Virus record (IMG/VR): IMGVR_UViG_3300042878_000226
Location: 1 to 39,783 of that record
Origin: a virus
Length of the DNA stretch: 39,783 nucleotides
Strand: one strand, 5' to 3'
Both the position numbers and the translations under genes were made by a program. The notes beneath the pieces were generated by a model, which saw nothing but the letters and a program-made list of their open reading frames with translations, searched no databases and was not told the origin of the DNA. Within the stretch, counting starts at the first letter, position 1; the number at the start of each line of letters is the position of its first letter. Positions 1-5,142 of this stretch are shown here, in pieces.

Positions 1-39
1 ATCTGGGTTACCCCATACACTAGTATGAACTGAATACAT
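1..39 (-). CDS. start of an unidentified gene (cut by window edge)
   Basis: An ATG at 39-37 opens a frame that stays open for 13 codons to the window edge (it begins MYSVHTSVWGNPD). On the minus strand it is preceded by an AAAGG ribosome-binding sequence at a good distance, and it starts one base after the stop of the upstream 192-codon gene, as usual in this tightly packed region. Too little is visible to suggest a function. Confidence 0.5.
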   Translation of the reverse strand, partial: MYSVHTSVWGNPD

Positions 40-40
40 A

Positions 41-619
41 TCACAAACCTTTCTCTACCCAAGTGGGCAGTCTTGCCATTATAAACAGGGATAGTTCGCT
101 ACCTCTGTCGAAGTTATACATACCACATACCACTGCCGTCCACATAGCAGGGTTAATAAAGATATCTTTAGCATCAGGTTTATACTTACGACGAATATGG
201 TTAACCCAATCTTGTAAGTCCATCAGTCTACGATACTCATCAAAGAATTCAGAGATCATATACTGTTGTACTGATAACCATACTGGATCAATGCTGTCCT
301 TATAGAAAGCATTACCAAACCCTGCTATCTTGTTACCCTCAAGTATATCCCTGTTAATCATATCTTCATCATAGAACTCGTATACATCACGAGCCTTTTC
401 TATAGGGGCGTGTAACCCATTAAGGGTTAGCACAGCAGAGGCTATAGCACTAGGCATACTGCCTGTTGCCTTGTAGCAATTGATGAATGCAACTGTACTG
501 AGACAGTTATCATTCATACTCAATAGCCTATGAGCCTCTAGCACTAGGTCTAATAGATGCTTGGTTCTAAAGTCCCCAGCATACCGTGCATAGGGGAGAT
601 CAATGTTTATTTGTGTCAT
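41..619 (-). CDS. hypothetical phage protein, 192 aa
   Basis: I do not recognise this protein. It is a soluble, mixed alpha/beta-looking 192-residue product with no signal peptide or membrane segment. Visible features are a run of aromatic and acidic residues (EFFDEYRRL) near residue 125 and a basic patch (HIRRKYK) near 142. The start is supported by an AAGGAA ribosome-binding sequence upstream of the ATG. It is the largest gene of the left-end accessory cluster apart from the Cys-rich 240-residue protein, and lies downstream of three small genes in the same direction. It uses a TGA stop, directly followed by the next gene. Confidence 0.75.
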   Translation of the reverse strand: MTQINIDLPYARYAGDFRTKHLLDLVLEAHRLLSMNDNCLSTVAFINCYKATGSMPSAIASAVLTLNGLHAPIEKARDVYEFYDEDMINRDILEGNKIAGFGNAFYKDSIDPVWLSVQQYMISEFFDEYRRLMDLQDWVNHIRRKYKPDAKDIFINPAMWTAVVCGMYNFDRGSELSLFIMARLPTWVEKGL

Positions 620-664
620 TATATTCCTTTTATATATGAACTTTAGTACTGAATTAAAACACTA

Positions 665-1024
665 CTACCACCACGAGGTGTAGTATACTGTGTTACCTCT
701 TTGTACCAATCGTTTAATCTTGTATGCTACATCTCTGTACTCAGATAACAATTGGCTATCTACATCCTTAAATTCATCAGAAGATATGTCGTTAAGGAAA
801 TCATCCATATCAAGGTCATCTAATACCACATAACTCTCTGTATTAAAAGGTAATGCAGGGTCTCCACCCTTATGCACAAATAATTTCTGCATCCAGTTAT
901 GGATCTCCCATTCCTTACGACCATACCACAATTCAATTGGATTATCTAATATGTGATCTTCGTTAAGTGGGAGATTATAAGGGTGAGATGCACCCTTACA
1001 GTTAATATACTGATCAAGACCCAT
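665..1024 (-). CDS. MGLD-family small phage protein, 119 aa
   Basis: The N-terminus MGLDQYINCK followed by a segment with WYGRKEWEIHNWMQKLFV (about residues 33-50) matches a family very common in phages and prophages. Members begin MGLDMYL or similar and carry a conserved 'W-R-K-x-x-x-I-H-x-W' element. I recall this family from many phage genomes; its function is not established. The C-terminal half is acidic (DDLDMDDFLNDI), as is usual for the family. A strong AAGGAGG site precedes the ATG. The start overlaps the end of the upstream 70-codon gene by 11 bases, which suggests coupled translation. The stop is TAG, so TAG is a normal stop codon in this genome. Confidence 0.8.
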   Translation of the reverse strand: MGLDQYINCKGASHPYNLPLNEDHILDNPIELWYGRKEWEIHNWMQKLFVHKGGDPALPFNTESYVVLDDLDMDDFLNDISSDEFKDVDSQLLSEYRDVAYKIKRLVQRGNTVYYTSWW

Positions 1025-1226
1025 TGGTCTCCTCCTTTAGTAGGCGTAGCCACACCAACAGGTTACCATATGCAACCCTCTTATCAATGTGTTGTTCTGT
1101 TTCATATGCAGTCTTTACTGCATCTATCAAAGGCATCCTGTTATGCAGTAACTGTGACAGTACAGTAGCCTGTCTTGTTTGTTTGATTATATCTTCTACA
1201 AACATATCTTCTTTGAATGTATTCAT
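1014..1226 (-). CDS. hypothetical small protein, 70 aa
   Basis: A short, mostly helical-looking protein (MNTFKEDMFVEDIIKQTRQA...) with no recognisable domain, signal peptide or membrane segment. An AAAGGAGA ribosome-binding sequence lies just upstream of the ATG. Its start overlaps the stop of the 78-codon gene upstream (ATGA at 1223-1226) and its end overlaps the start of the MGLD-family gene, so the three are probably one translationally coupled unit. Function unknown. Confidence 0.65.
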   Translation of the reverse strand: MNTFKEDMFVEDIIKQTRQATVLSQLLHNRMPLIDAVKTAYETEQHIDKRVAYGNLLVWLRLLKEETNGS

Positions 1227-1459
1227 ACTGTCTCCTTTAGTTTACTTGTTGACTCTCCAGTGAATGGACATATACTTTGTCCAACATATACTAAACAACC
1301 TGCTCTAGTTAAGTTACAGAACTTTTCATATGATACTTTTATTTTACCACCCTCATAGTCATCTAGTATATTTATATATGCGTGTGCATATGTAAATGCT
1401 AGGTCTCCTGTTGGGAATCCCCGTGCTATTACTGAACGATCATCGTGTACTAGATACAT
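1223..1459 (-). CDS. hypothetical small protein, 78 aa
   Basis: An unrecognised 78-residue protein beginning MYLVHDDRSVIARGFPTG. Its start has the ribosome-binding sequence AGGAGAATCAA immediately before the ATG, inside a leader of about 30 bases that recurs before two other small genes further right (starts at 4063 and 4539). That shared leader is the best sign the gene is real and co-regulated with them. It sits directly downstream of the tRNA pair and ends in an ATGA overlap with the next gene. Three cysteines (residues 48, 55, 63) are present without an obvious metal-binding spacing. Confidence 0.7.
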   Translation of the reverse strand: MYLVHDDRSVIARGFPTGDLAFTYAHAYINILDDYEGGKIKVSYEKFCNLTRAGCLVYVGQSICPFTGESTSKLKETV

Positions 1460-1490
1460 TTGATTCTCCTATAAAAGTTACCGAACAATG
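1460..1490 (-). promoter_or_regulatory. shared 5' leader with ribosome-binding site, copy 1
   Basis: On the minus strand a TGTTCGGTAACTTTTAT element leads into AGGAGAATCAA and the ATG at 1459. Nearly the same sequence precedes the gene starting at 4063, and the AGGAGAATCAA part precedes the gene starting at 4539. The core is an excellent ribosome-binding site; the upstream part could be an RNA leader or promoter element. Confidence 0.55.
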
Positions 1491-1501
1491 ATACACAATA
1501 G

Positions 1502-1576
1502 TAGGGCAGGTAGGAATCGAACCCACGTGAGGTCGGTTATATGCCGACACCTTTTACCAACATCAGGCACTACCCC
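1502..1576 (-). tRNA. tRNA, anticodon position reads TAT (Ile-like), atypical loop
   Basis: The minus strand folds into a standard cloverleaf of 75 nt. The acceptor GGGGTAG pairs with CTGCCCT (with G-U pairs at both ends of the helix region). The D stem is CCT/AGG, the anticodon stem GTCGG/CCGAC, the variable loop 5 nt, and the T stem GTGGG/CCTAC with loop TTCGATT; the discriminator is A. The anticodon loop is CATATAA, so positions 34-36 read TAT, which would decode AUA isoleucine. Position 33 is A instead of the almost universal U, so the identity is uncertain and the gene may be degenerate. CCA is not encoded. It lies 3 nt downstream of the second tRNA. Confidence 0.8.
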
Positions 1577-1579
1577 AAA

Positions 1580-1653
1580 CATCCCTAGTAGGACTTGAAC
1601 CTACAACCTACAGATTAGAAATCTATTGATCTATCCAGTTGATCTATAGGGAT
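1580..1653 (-). tRNA. tRNA-Arg(TCT)
   Basis: A clean 74-nt cloverleaf on the minus strand. Acceptor ATCCCTA pairs perfectly with TAGGGAT. The D stem is GATC/GATC, the anticodon stem ATAGA/TCTGT with loop TTTCTAA, and the T stem GTAGG/CCTAC with loop TTCAAGT; the discriminator is G. U33 is present and the anticodon is TCT, reading AGA/AGG arginine codons. Phages often carry this tRNA when AGA is rarer in the host than in the phage. It is probably co-transcribed with the adjacent tRNA. Confidence 0.93.
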
Positions 1654-1707
1654 TTAATATACATATCAGTATGAATATGTATAGAAATGTGTATTTATGT
1701 ATACACA

Positions 1708-2430
1708 TTATCCTTTCGATATAGAAAATCTTATGTCAGTTTTATTATCAACACACAATCTACATACCCCACAGGCACTGCCTAGTGTAGAGATTAGGGG
1801 TATAACACCCTTGTTTTCAGGACACATAGCACCTACCTTACCAGTGATAACCTTTAGTCGGATACCACTAGTCTCAAATGTATCCTCTAGGTATGCAAGT
1901 TTAATACCTATTGCTCGTAGACCGATACCAATAGACTCATTATCTCTATCGGTAGAGTAGTACAAGGATAGGTTATCAATACCTTGCAATATTCTGGCAC
2001 TAGATTCTACTCTAGTATATACCCAGAACTGTACTGTAGGGTGACGCTGTATTACTGTAGCCCACGCTGTGGTATACTCATCACTAAAGAAGTCACCATC
2101 CCAGTGGATGCGGAATATTTTATCTACACTAGGGTACTTGGCACAGTCCTTATTGAATGACTGTATCATAGCATCTAACAATGAGACCATAGTATTATAG
2201 TCGGCATCCTTTAGTAACAGCCAGTTATGTAACAGCAATGCCCTTACATTAGGGTACATCTTCTCTAGTCTACCAGCATAACACACTCTCTTACAAGTAG
2301 GAGTCTCACCCCTACAAGAGTATGCTGTACCACTAGGTAGACCAAAGGTATTCTGCGTAGCGGACTGCTCACCATTAGCAGTGACCCTATTAGTTACCTT
2401 CCTATCGTTTGATCTCTTTAGTTTATTCAT
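1708..2430 (-). CDS. Cys-rich phage protein, possibly GP88-like, 240 aa
   Basis: A 240-residue protein with an N-terminal cluster spaced C-x6-C-x3-C followed by YAGR (about residues 38-53, SCRGETPTCKRVCYAGR) and a C-terminal C-x2-C-x2-C cluster (CGVCRLC, about 219-225). Between them lie a W-D-G-D-F-F motif near residue 111 and a Y-S-T-D-R-D motif near 172. From memory this resembles the phage 'gene product 88' (GP88) family, which also begins with a leucine-proline segment followed by clustered cysteines and 'CYA'; no function is established. The cysteines suggest a metal or iron-sulfur site, which is inference. AAAGGAGAT precedes the ATG. It is the largest gene in this cluster and lies upstream of the tRNAs. 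Confidence 0.7.
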   Translation of the reverse strand: MNKLKRSNDRKVTNRVTANGEQSATQNTFGLPSGTAYSCRGETPTCKRVCYAGRLEKMYPNVRALLLHNWLLLKDADYNTMVSLLDAMIQSFNKDCAKYPSVDKIFRIHWDGDFFSDEYTTAWATVIQRHPTVQFWVYTRVESSARILQGIDNLSLYYSTDRDNESIGIGLRAIGIKLAYLEDTFETSGIRLKVITGKVGAMCPENKGVIPLISTLGSACGVCRLCVDNKTDIRFSISKG

Positions 2431-2449
2431 AGGTTACTTATCTCCTTTG

Positions 2450-2668
2450 CTATACGACTGCACCTTCAGCACTACATAGTAGGTCTTGTACTTGACTCAA
2501 CTTATTTGTAATATAAGATAGTTGATGTTGTAAATGTACAATCTTTTCTTCTAACCTAGCATTATCTATCTTCAATAGTTCTATAATGCTATCGTTAGTA
2601 GCATTCAACTCATCCTGAATAGTAATGATACTGCGTTGTGTTGCTATGATACTATCTTCTACACTCAT
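2450..2668 (-). CDS. small coiled-coil protein, 72 aa
   Basis: A 72-residue protein with heptad-like spacing of isoleucine and leucine through most of its length (IITIQDELNATNDSIIELLK, then ARLEEKIVHLQHQL), so a coiled coil is likely. No membrane segment or known domain is visible. The start overlaps the stop of the upstream 63-codon gene (ATGA at 2665-2668). The stop is TAG. Both this protein and its upstream neighbour look like small helical partners and may act together; this is inference. Confidence 0.65.
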   Translation of the reverse strand: MSVEDSIIATQRSIITIQDELNATNDSIIELLKIDNARLEEKIVHLQHQLSYITNKLSQVQDLLCSAEGAVV

Positions 2669-2856
2669 TGTTGTCCTGCTTTCATTATCTTTTCTTCTAA
2701 CAAGGTATTGACATACAATACCCCATTAAACACAGTAGCGTATGAATGAAACACATTAGCGTATGCCCTACTTAACTCTTGTTCTCTAGCAAGTTCTTTC
2801 TTACACTCGGCTAATAGGTCATTAGCCCTCTCTTGTGGTGTTCTATATTCTTCCAT
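2665..2856 (-). CDS. small helical protein, 63 aa
   Basis: I place the start at the ATG at 2856 (MEEYRTPQERAND...) because AAGGAGAATACA lies just before it; a longer frame beginning 11 codons upstream has no ribosome-binding sequence of its own. The product is charged and helical (LLAECKKELAREQELSRAYANVF), probably coiled coil, with no recognised domain. It is the first gene after a non-coding stretch of about 1 kb, so its promoter should lie to the right. A hairpin with 7-bp arms (GGTATTG/CAATACC, 2704-2722) sits within it. Confidence 0.65.
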   Translation of the reverse strand: MEEYRTPQERANDLLAECKKELAREQELSRAYANVFHSYATVFNGVLYVNTLLEEKIMKAGQQ

Positions 2857-2900
2857 TGTATTCTCCTTAAGAATTTTTCTACCGTTCATTAGGATATTGT

Positions 2901-2983
2901 TATCCCATAGGGTACACCTCTACAGTGTAACCTATGGGATACCCTAGTTTATAGATTAGTTATAACATAATCATCTAGGGTAT
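2901..2983. repeat. double-hairpin element, copy 1
   Basis: Hairpin A (2901-2941) has 17-nt arms, starting TATCCCATAGGGTACAC, around the loop CTCTACA with one mismatch. Its right arm runs into a second inverted repeat, ATACCCTAG (2939-2947) with CTAGGGTAT (2975-2983). The two hairpins share the GATA junction, so full formation of one competes with the other. Copies 2 and 3 lie at 3050-3116 and 4104-4167. Confidence 0.85.
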
Positions 2984-3049
2984 ACACCATTGAATATTGT
3001 AGAGTAGGGGATCAATCGTCATTGATCTAGTAATATCTCCCACTCTATA

Positions 3050-3116
3050 TATCCCATAGGGTACACCTCTACAGTGTAACCTATGGGATACCCTCGGTGT
3101 ACACCAAGGGTATCCC
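3050..3116. repeat. double-hairpin element, copy 2
   Basis: Hairpin A (3050-3090) is identical over all 41 bases to copy 1. It runs into hairpin B, GGGATACCC (3085-3093) with GGGTATCCC (3108-3116). The centre of B is the palindrome GGTGTACACC. The outer arms of B match copies 1 and 3 but the centre differs, so pairing is kept while sequence changes. Confidence 0.85.
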
Positions 3117-3289
3117 CTTACATAGCCACAATAATAATAACCCGTTTGCAAATCGCTGTTATTATATCGTTGACTGTATAGTATTGTAAGATACCACGCC
3201 ACTGATTAAGGACAGTATGCCACCCTATCTATTCTTGTTGGTATAGATACCAATTGTGAACTTTACCCTGCTATAGGTGAGCATAAGTT

Positions 3290-3441
3290 CAACGTACACA
3301 TACATACTTTCTTAACACCTATGTTAGTAAGGTAGTATGAAACAAACATAACAATACTTTTTTATAGAGATGTATAGAACAATACTCTTTACACTTTCTC
3401 ATACCTTTGTTAATGGAGATAGTGTGAAACCCTCATAACTA
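3290..3441. repeat. diverged tandem duplication in non-coding DNA
   Basis: Two adjacent segments of about 65 nt (roughly 3290-3352 and 3375-3441) align: each has ACTTTCT, then ACCTATGTTAGT or ACCTTTGTTAAT, then TAGTATGAAAC or TAGTGTGAAAC, then CATAAC. They have diverged but keep the same order and spacing. They may be paired promoter or protein-binding sites; no function is visible. Confidence 0.5.
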
Positions 3442-3886
3442 CACCCTATTTACGGGAGGATATAGGAACACCGTACTGTAGCAGGGAGAAGGAGATATGT
3501 ATGCATCCACAAATCCTTGTATACTACAGTATGTCCCTATCGTATACCCCGTAGGATATACGATAGACGCACTATGCTTAAGCATCTGTTTATACTGGCA
3601 TAGTCCAGTGTACTTATGGTAGCACAACCACAGTTATCCACACCCAAAGGTATGGACTAGCCGAAGCATTACTGTATTAGTTTTTTACTTGCTGATCTAA
3701 TAAGCAAGACTCTTTAGGAGAAAGTATTAAGGTATCCTATAGAATACATTACATAATAAGAGTGTTACTCTTAATAGGTAGTAGCACCTTTGTCTCACTA
3801 ATTATATTGTGAGAAGCGGACAAGAGGTTACCTAGCCTAGTGTATACATACACTATGGAATGTATCCTATAGGATACCTATGTTTT

Positions 3887-4063
3887 CTACAATTGATTCA
3901 CTACAACTTGAAGACTAGTTTTCATTCGTTTATGCAATTCAATTGCATTTAACACACTTTCATCAGGTGTTTCAATGCGTTGTAATCTAACAATAAATTC
4001 TTCATCTGTAATGTTACCATCATTGTAATCCCTAATTGCATTAACAAGAACAATATTATCCAT
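3887..4063 (-). CDS. small hypothetical protein, 58 aa
   Basis: A short gene of 58 codons (MDNIVLVNAIRDYNDGNITD... ending QVVVNQL) with a TAG stop. It is supported by a perfect AGGAGAATCAA ribosome-binding sequence and by a leader of about 30 bases shared with the gene starting at 1459. The product is acidic in its first half and helical-looking; no known domain. A hairpin with 8-bp arms and a one-base loop (ATGCAATT/AATTGCAT, 3932-3948) lies inside it. One copy of the double-hairpin element (4104-4167) sits just upstream, between this gene and the 51-codon gene, where it could control read-through. Confidence 0.7.
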   Translation of the reverse strand: MDNIVLVNAIRDYNDGNITDEEFIVRLQRIETPDESVLNAIELHKRMKTSLQVVVNQL

Positions 4064-4094
4064 TTGATTCTCCTAATAAAATTACTGAACATTG
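4064..4094 (-). promoter_or_regulatory. shared 5' leader with ribosome-binding site, copy 2
   Basis: The minus strand reads CAATGTTCAGTAATTTTATT then AGGAGAATCAA before the ATG at 4063. It matches copy 1 at about 26 of 31 positions. The double-hairpin element begins only ten bases further upstream, so a transcript from the right passes through that structure immediately before this leader. Confidence 0.55.
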
Positions 4095-4103
4095 GGATAG
4101 AGT

Positions 4104-4167
4104 TATCCCATAGGGTACACCTCTATAGTGTAACCTATGGGATACCCTAGGTAAACCTAGGGTATCC
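4104..4167. repeat. double-hairpin element, copy 3
   Basis: Hairpin A (4104-4144) differs from copies 1 and 2 by one loop base (CTCTATA). It is followed by the most perfect hairpin B: GGATACCCTAGGT (4140-4152), a 2-nt loop, then ACCTAGGGTATCC (4155-4167), 13 bp with no mismatch. It separates the 51-codon and 58-codon genes. No U-run follows it on either strand, so a simple intrinsic terminator is not the obvious reading. Confidence 0.85.
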
Positions 4168-4171
4168 TTGT

Positions 4172-4327
4172 TCACCTTAATCGGTAGTAAGGTGCAAACA
4201 TTTTTAATAGAACATTTTGATCTCTATTAGAGATACCATTCCTCCGCATCATTGCTTTAGTTTTAACTACTCTATCAGGAGTAGTAGTATTAAGCAACTG
4301 TCTCTTGATAGACTCAAAGTCTATCAA
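4172..4327 (-). CDS. possible small protein with TTG start, 51 aa
   Basis: A 51-codon frame (MIDFESIKRQLLNTTTPDRV..., ending YYRLR) starts at a TTG that overlaps the TGA stop of the 71-codon gene upstream as TTGA, mirroring the ATGA overlaps used elsewhere in the window. A GAGGTG ribosome-binding sequence lies 4 bases before the TTG. The product is basic, with a helix-turn-like, Arg/Lys-rich centre (VVKTKAMMRRNGIS). The TTG lies in the arm of a perfect 10-bp hairpin with a CAA loop (4305-4327), which could hide the start. No homology is recognised, so it may be a chance frame, although the coupling and ribosome-binding site argue for a gene. Confidence 0.45.
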   Translation of the reverse strand: MIDFESIKRQLLNTTTPDRVVKTKAMMRRNGISNRDQNVLLKMFAPYYRLR

Positions 4328-4539
4328 AGTTCACCTCTATTAAAGTGTTCAATTTGTTCTCTAACAAATTCATTCCAAGCGATGTAATGAATGCCACTTT
4401 GTTCCTTGGCTTCTGCCAAGGATGCAAAGTAATAAGTTTCATTATCACCATCGTGTGTGAATGACCAACGACCATCACCTTCATTGGTGATGGGGAACAT
4501 CTTAACATTATCAACAGTTGAAACTGAATAATTAAACAT
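4324..4539 (-). CDS. small hypothetical protein, 71 aa
   Basis: A 71-residue protein (MFNYSVSTVDNVKMFPITNE...) with a compact, acidic, beta-then-alpha appearance: a strand-rich first half (GRWSFTHDGDNETYYF) and a helical C-terminal half (WNEFVREQIEHFN). The start has the AGGAGAATCAA leader shared with the genes starting at 1459 and 4063. Three perfect hairpins lie in the coding sequence: 4351-4370 (AATTTGTT/AACAAATT), 4403-4422 (TCCTTGGC/GCCAAGGA) and 4472-4493 (CCATCACC/GGTGATGG). No function is recognised. It follows a terminator, so it probably has its own promoter between 4540 and 4612. Confidence 0.7.
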   Translation of the reverse strand: MFNYSVSTVDNVKMFPITNEGDGRWSFTHDGDNETYYFASLAEAKEQSGIHYIAWNEFVREQIEHFNRGEL

Positions 4540-4560
4540 TTGATTCTCCTAATAGAATAA
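4540..4560 (-). promoter_or_regulatory. shared ribosome-binding leader, copy 3
   Basis: The minus strand reads TTATTCTATTAGGAGAATCAA immediately before the ATG at 4539. Only the 3' half of the leader seen in copies 1 and 2 is kept here, which marks ATTAGGAGAATCAA as the conserved core. Confidence 0.5.
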
Positions 4561-4612
4561 ATACTAAACTAAACACAAACCACATTACCATCAAACAATG
4601 ATAATAATGTAT

Positions 4613-4653
4613 AAAAAAAGAAAAAAGCAAGGGCGAGTGTGCAGTCCTCGCCC
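4613..4653 (-). terminator. rho-independent terminator
   Basis: On the minus strand GGGCGAG (4653-4647) pairs with CTCGCCC (4637-4631) around a 9-nt loop. After a TTGC spacer comes a T-rich tract of 14 bases with a single C (4626-4613). This is a textbook intrinsic terminator just after the 116-codon gene, and it ends transcription coming from the structural genes or from that gene. Confidence 0.85.
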
Positions 4654-4657
4654 CGCT

Positions 4658-4943
4658 GTGATCCCTATGGGATCACTTGAACAGATCAGCAAGTGAGGTT
4701 GCTTTAGCAACCTTAGTCACTTTCACTTCCTTGCGGGGCGTTGCTTTAGCAACGGCTTGTATAACTGGAACAGTTATAGATCCCGTGAAGTGAGGTGCTT
4801 TCTCACTACTTCGCTCTTTGGCAAGCCAAAGAGCAAAGCCAACACTAATTTCACTTTCACTTGGGTTCTGTTCAAACAGTTTGAACAGAACAGAAACATC
4901 GTGCTTGGTTATCTTAAGATAACCACCGACCGCAGGAGCGGTC
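4658..4943. repeat. chain of hairpins inside a coding gene
   Basis: Nine hairpins follow one another with little space between. They are 4658-4676 (GTGATCCC/GGGATCAC), 4691-4722 (AAGTGA/TCACTT around GGTTGC/GCAACC), 4739-4754 (CGTTGC/GCAACG), 4760-4778 (TATAACTG/CAGTTATA) and 4787-4812 (GAAGTGAG/CTCACTACTTC, one bulge). The rest are 4813-4834 (GCTCTTTGGC/GCCAAAGAGC), 4865-4891 (GTTCTGTTCAAA/TTTGAACAGAAC, 12 bp), 4906-4925 (a perfect 20-base palindrome centred on CTTAAG) and 4928-4943 (GACCGC/GCGGTC). Arm sequences are mostly unrelated, so this is not a dispersed repeat family. Confidence 0.9.
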
Positions 4944-5023
4944 TCCTTTGCGTCTTCCTTGCGCAACCAACCTGCGATACTTGAGCGAGTTGTTTTCTTA
5001 AACGATGAGAAAGGTGATAACAT
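4673..5023 (-). CDS. hypothetical basic protein encoded by a hairpin-dense gene, 116 aa
   Basis: A 116-residue protein (MLSPFSSFKKTTRSSIAGWL...) with a TAGGAGA ribosome-binding sequence before the ATG and an intrinsic terminator just after its stop, so the gene looks real. The N-terminal 90 residues could be one small fold. The C-terminal 30 residues are a Lys/Ala/Val-rich tail with two VAKAT copies (about residues 93 and 105) ending in SLADLFK, like the flexible tail plus tip of some nucleic-acid-binding proteins (inference). I do not recognise the family. The oddity is at nucleotide level: nearly every few codons fall in a perfect inverted repeat, including the one spanning the stop codon, with hairpins in different codon phases. 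Confidence 0.75.
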   Translation of the reverse strand: MLSPFSSFKKTTRSSIAGWLRKEDAKETAPAVGGYLKITKHDVSVLFKLFEQNPSESEISVGFALWLAKERSSEKAPHFTGSITVPVIQAVAKATPRKEVKVTKVAKATSLADLFK

Positions 5024-5118
5024 TGTGCGAGTCTCCTAGAAAGTGTGAATGCAGAAGCCACAATGGCAACTGCTATAACCATATCGCCGAGCAGAAAATC
5101 GGTGGAAAAGCCGAATAG

Positions 5119-5142
5119 TTCCCCTAAAGGGGAAGATTTTTT
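5119..5142 (+). terminator. terminator-like hairpin facing the plus strand
   Basis: On the plus strand TTCCCC (5119-5124), loop TAAA, GGGGAA (5129-5134), then GATTTTTTG. This has the form of an intrinsic terminator for rightward transcription, although every gene in the window runs leftward. No U-run follows on the minus strand. It may stop antisense or early rightward transcripts, or belong to the surrounding GC-rich structure. Confidence 0.5.

Larger units (their letters stand above)
2890..3886. other. non-coding stretch of about 1 kb, rich in hairpins
   Basis: I find no convincing gene here on either strand. It holds two copies of a double-hairpin element (2901-2983, 3050-3116), a diverged tandem duplication (3290-3441) and many separate perfect hairpins. 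These are 3000-3047 with inner 3010-3027 (GATCAAT/ATTGATC), 3134-3165 (ATAATAAC/GTTATTAT), 3238-3253 (TTGGTAT/ATACCAA), 3538-3565 (TATCGTATA/TATACGATA), 3574-3585 (ATGCTTAAGCAT), 3757-3773 (TAAGAGT/ACTCTTA), 3790-3823 (nested), 3838-3855 (TAGTGTA/TACACTA) and 3862-3877 (GTATCC/GGATAC). It could hold promoters, an origin or a structured RNA; the sequence alone does not decide. Confidence 0.7.

Noticed and set aside
2975-3202. Minus-strand frame of 75 codons starting with GTG
   Set aside because: No ribosome-binding sequence, it runs through the double-hairpin repeat, and its composition (rich in Tyr, Cys, Arg) looks like translated non-coding DNA.
3497-3622. Plus-strand frame of 41 codons behind a GAAGGAGAT sequence
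   Set aside because: The ribosome-binding sequence is too close to this ATG, the better-spaced next ATG gives only 17 codons, and no other gene in the window uses the plus strand.
3439-3627. Minus-strand frame of 62 codons
   Set aside because: No start signal, no recognisable protein pattern, and it covers hairpins in non-coding DNA.
4314-4514. Minus-strand frame of 66 codons overlapping the 71-codon gene
   Set aside because: It is a frame shadow; the 71-codon gene has the conserved AGGAGAATCAA start signal and this one does not.
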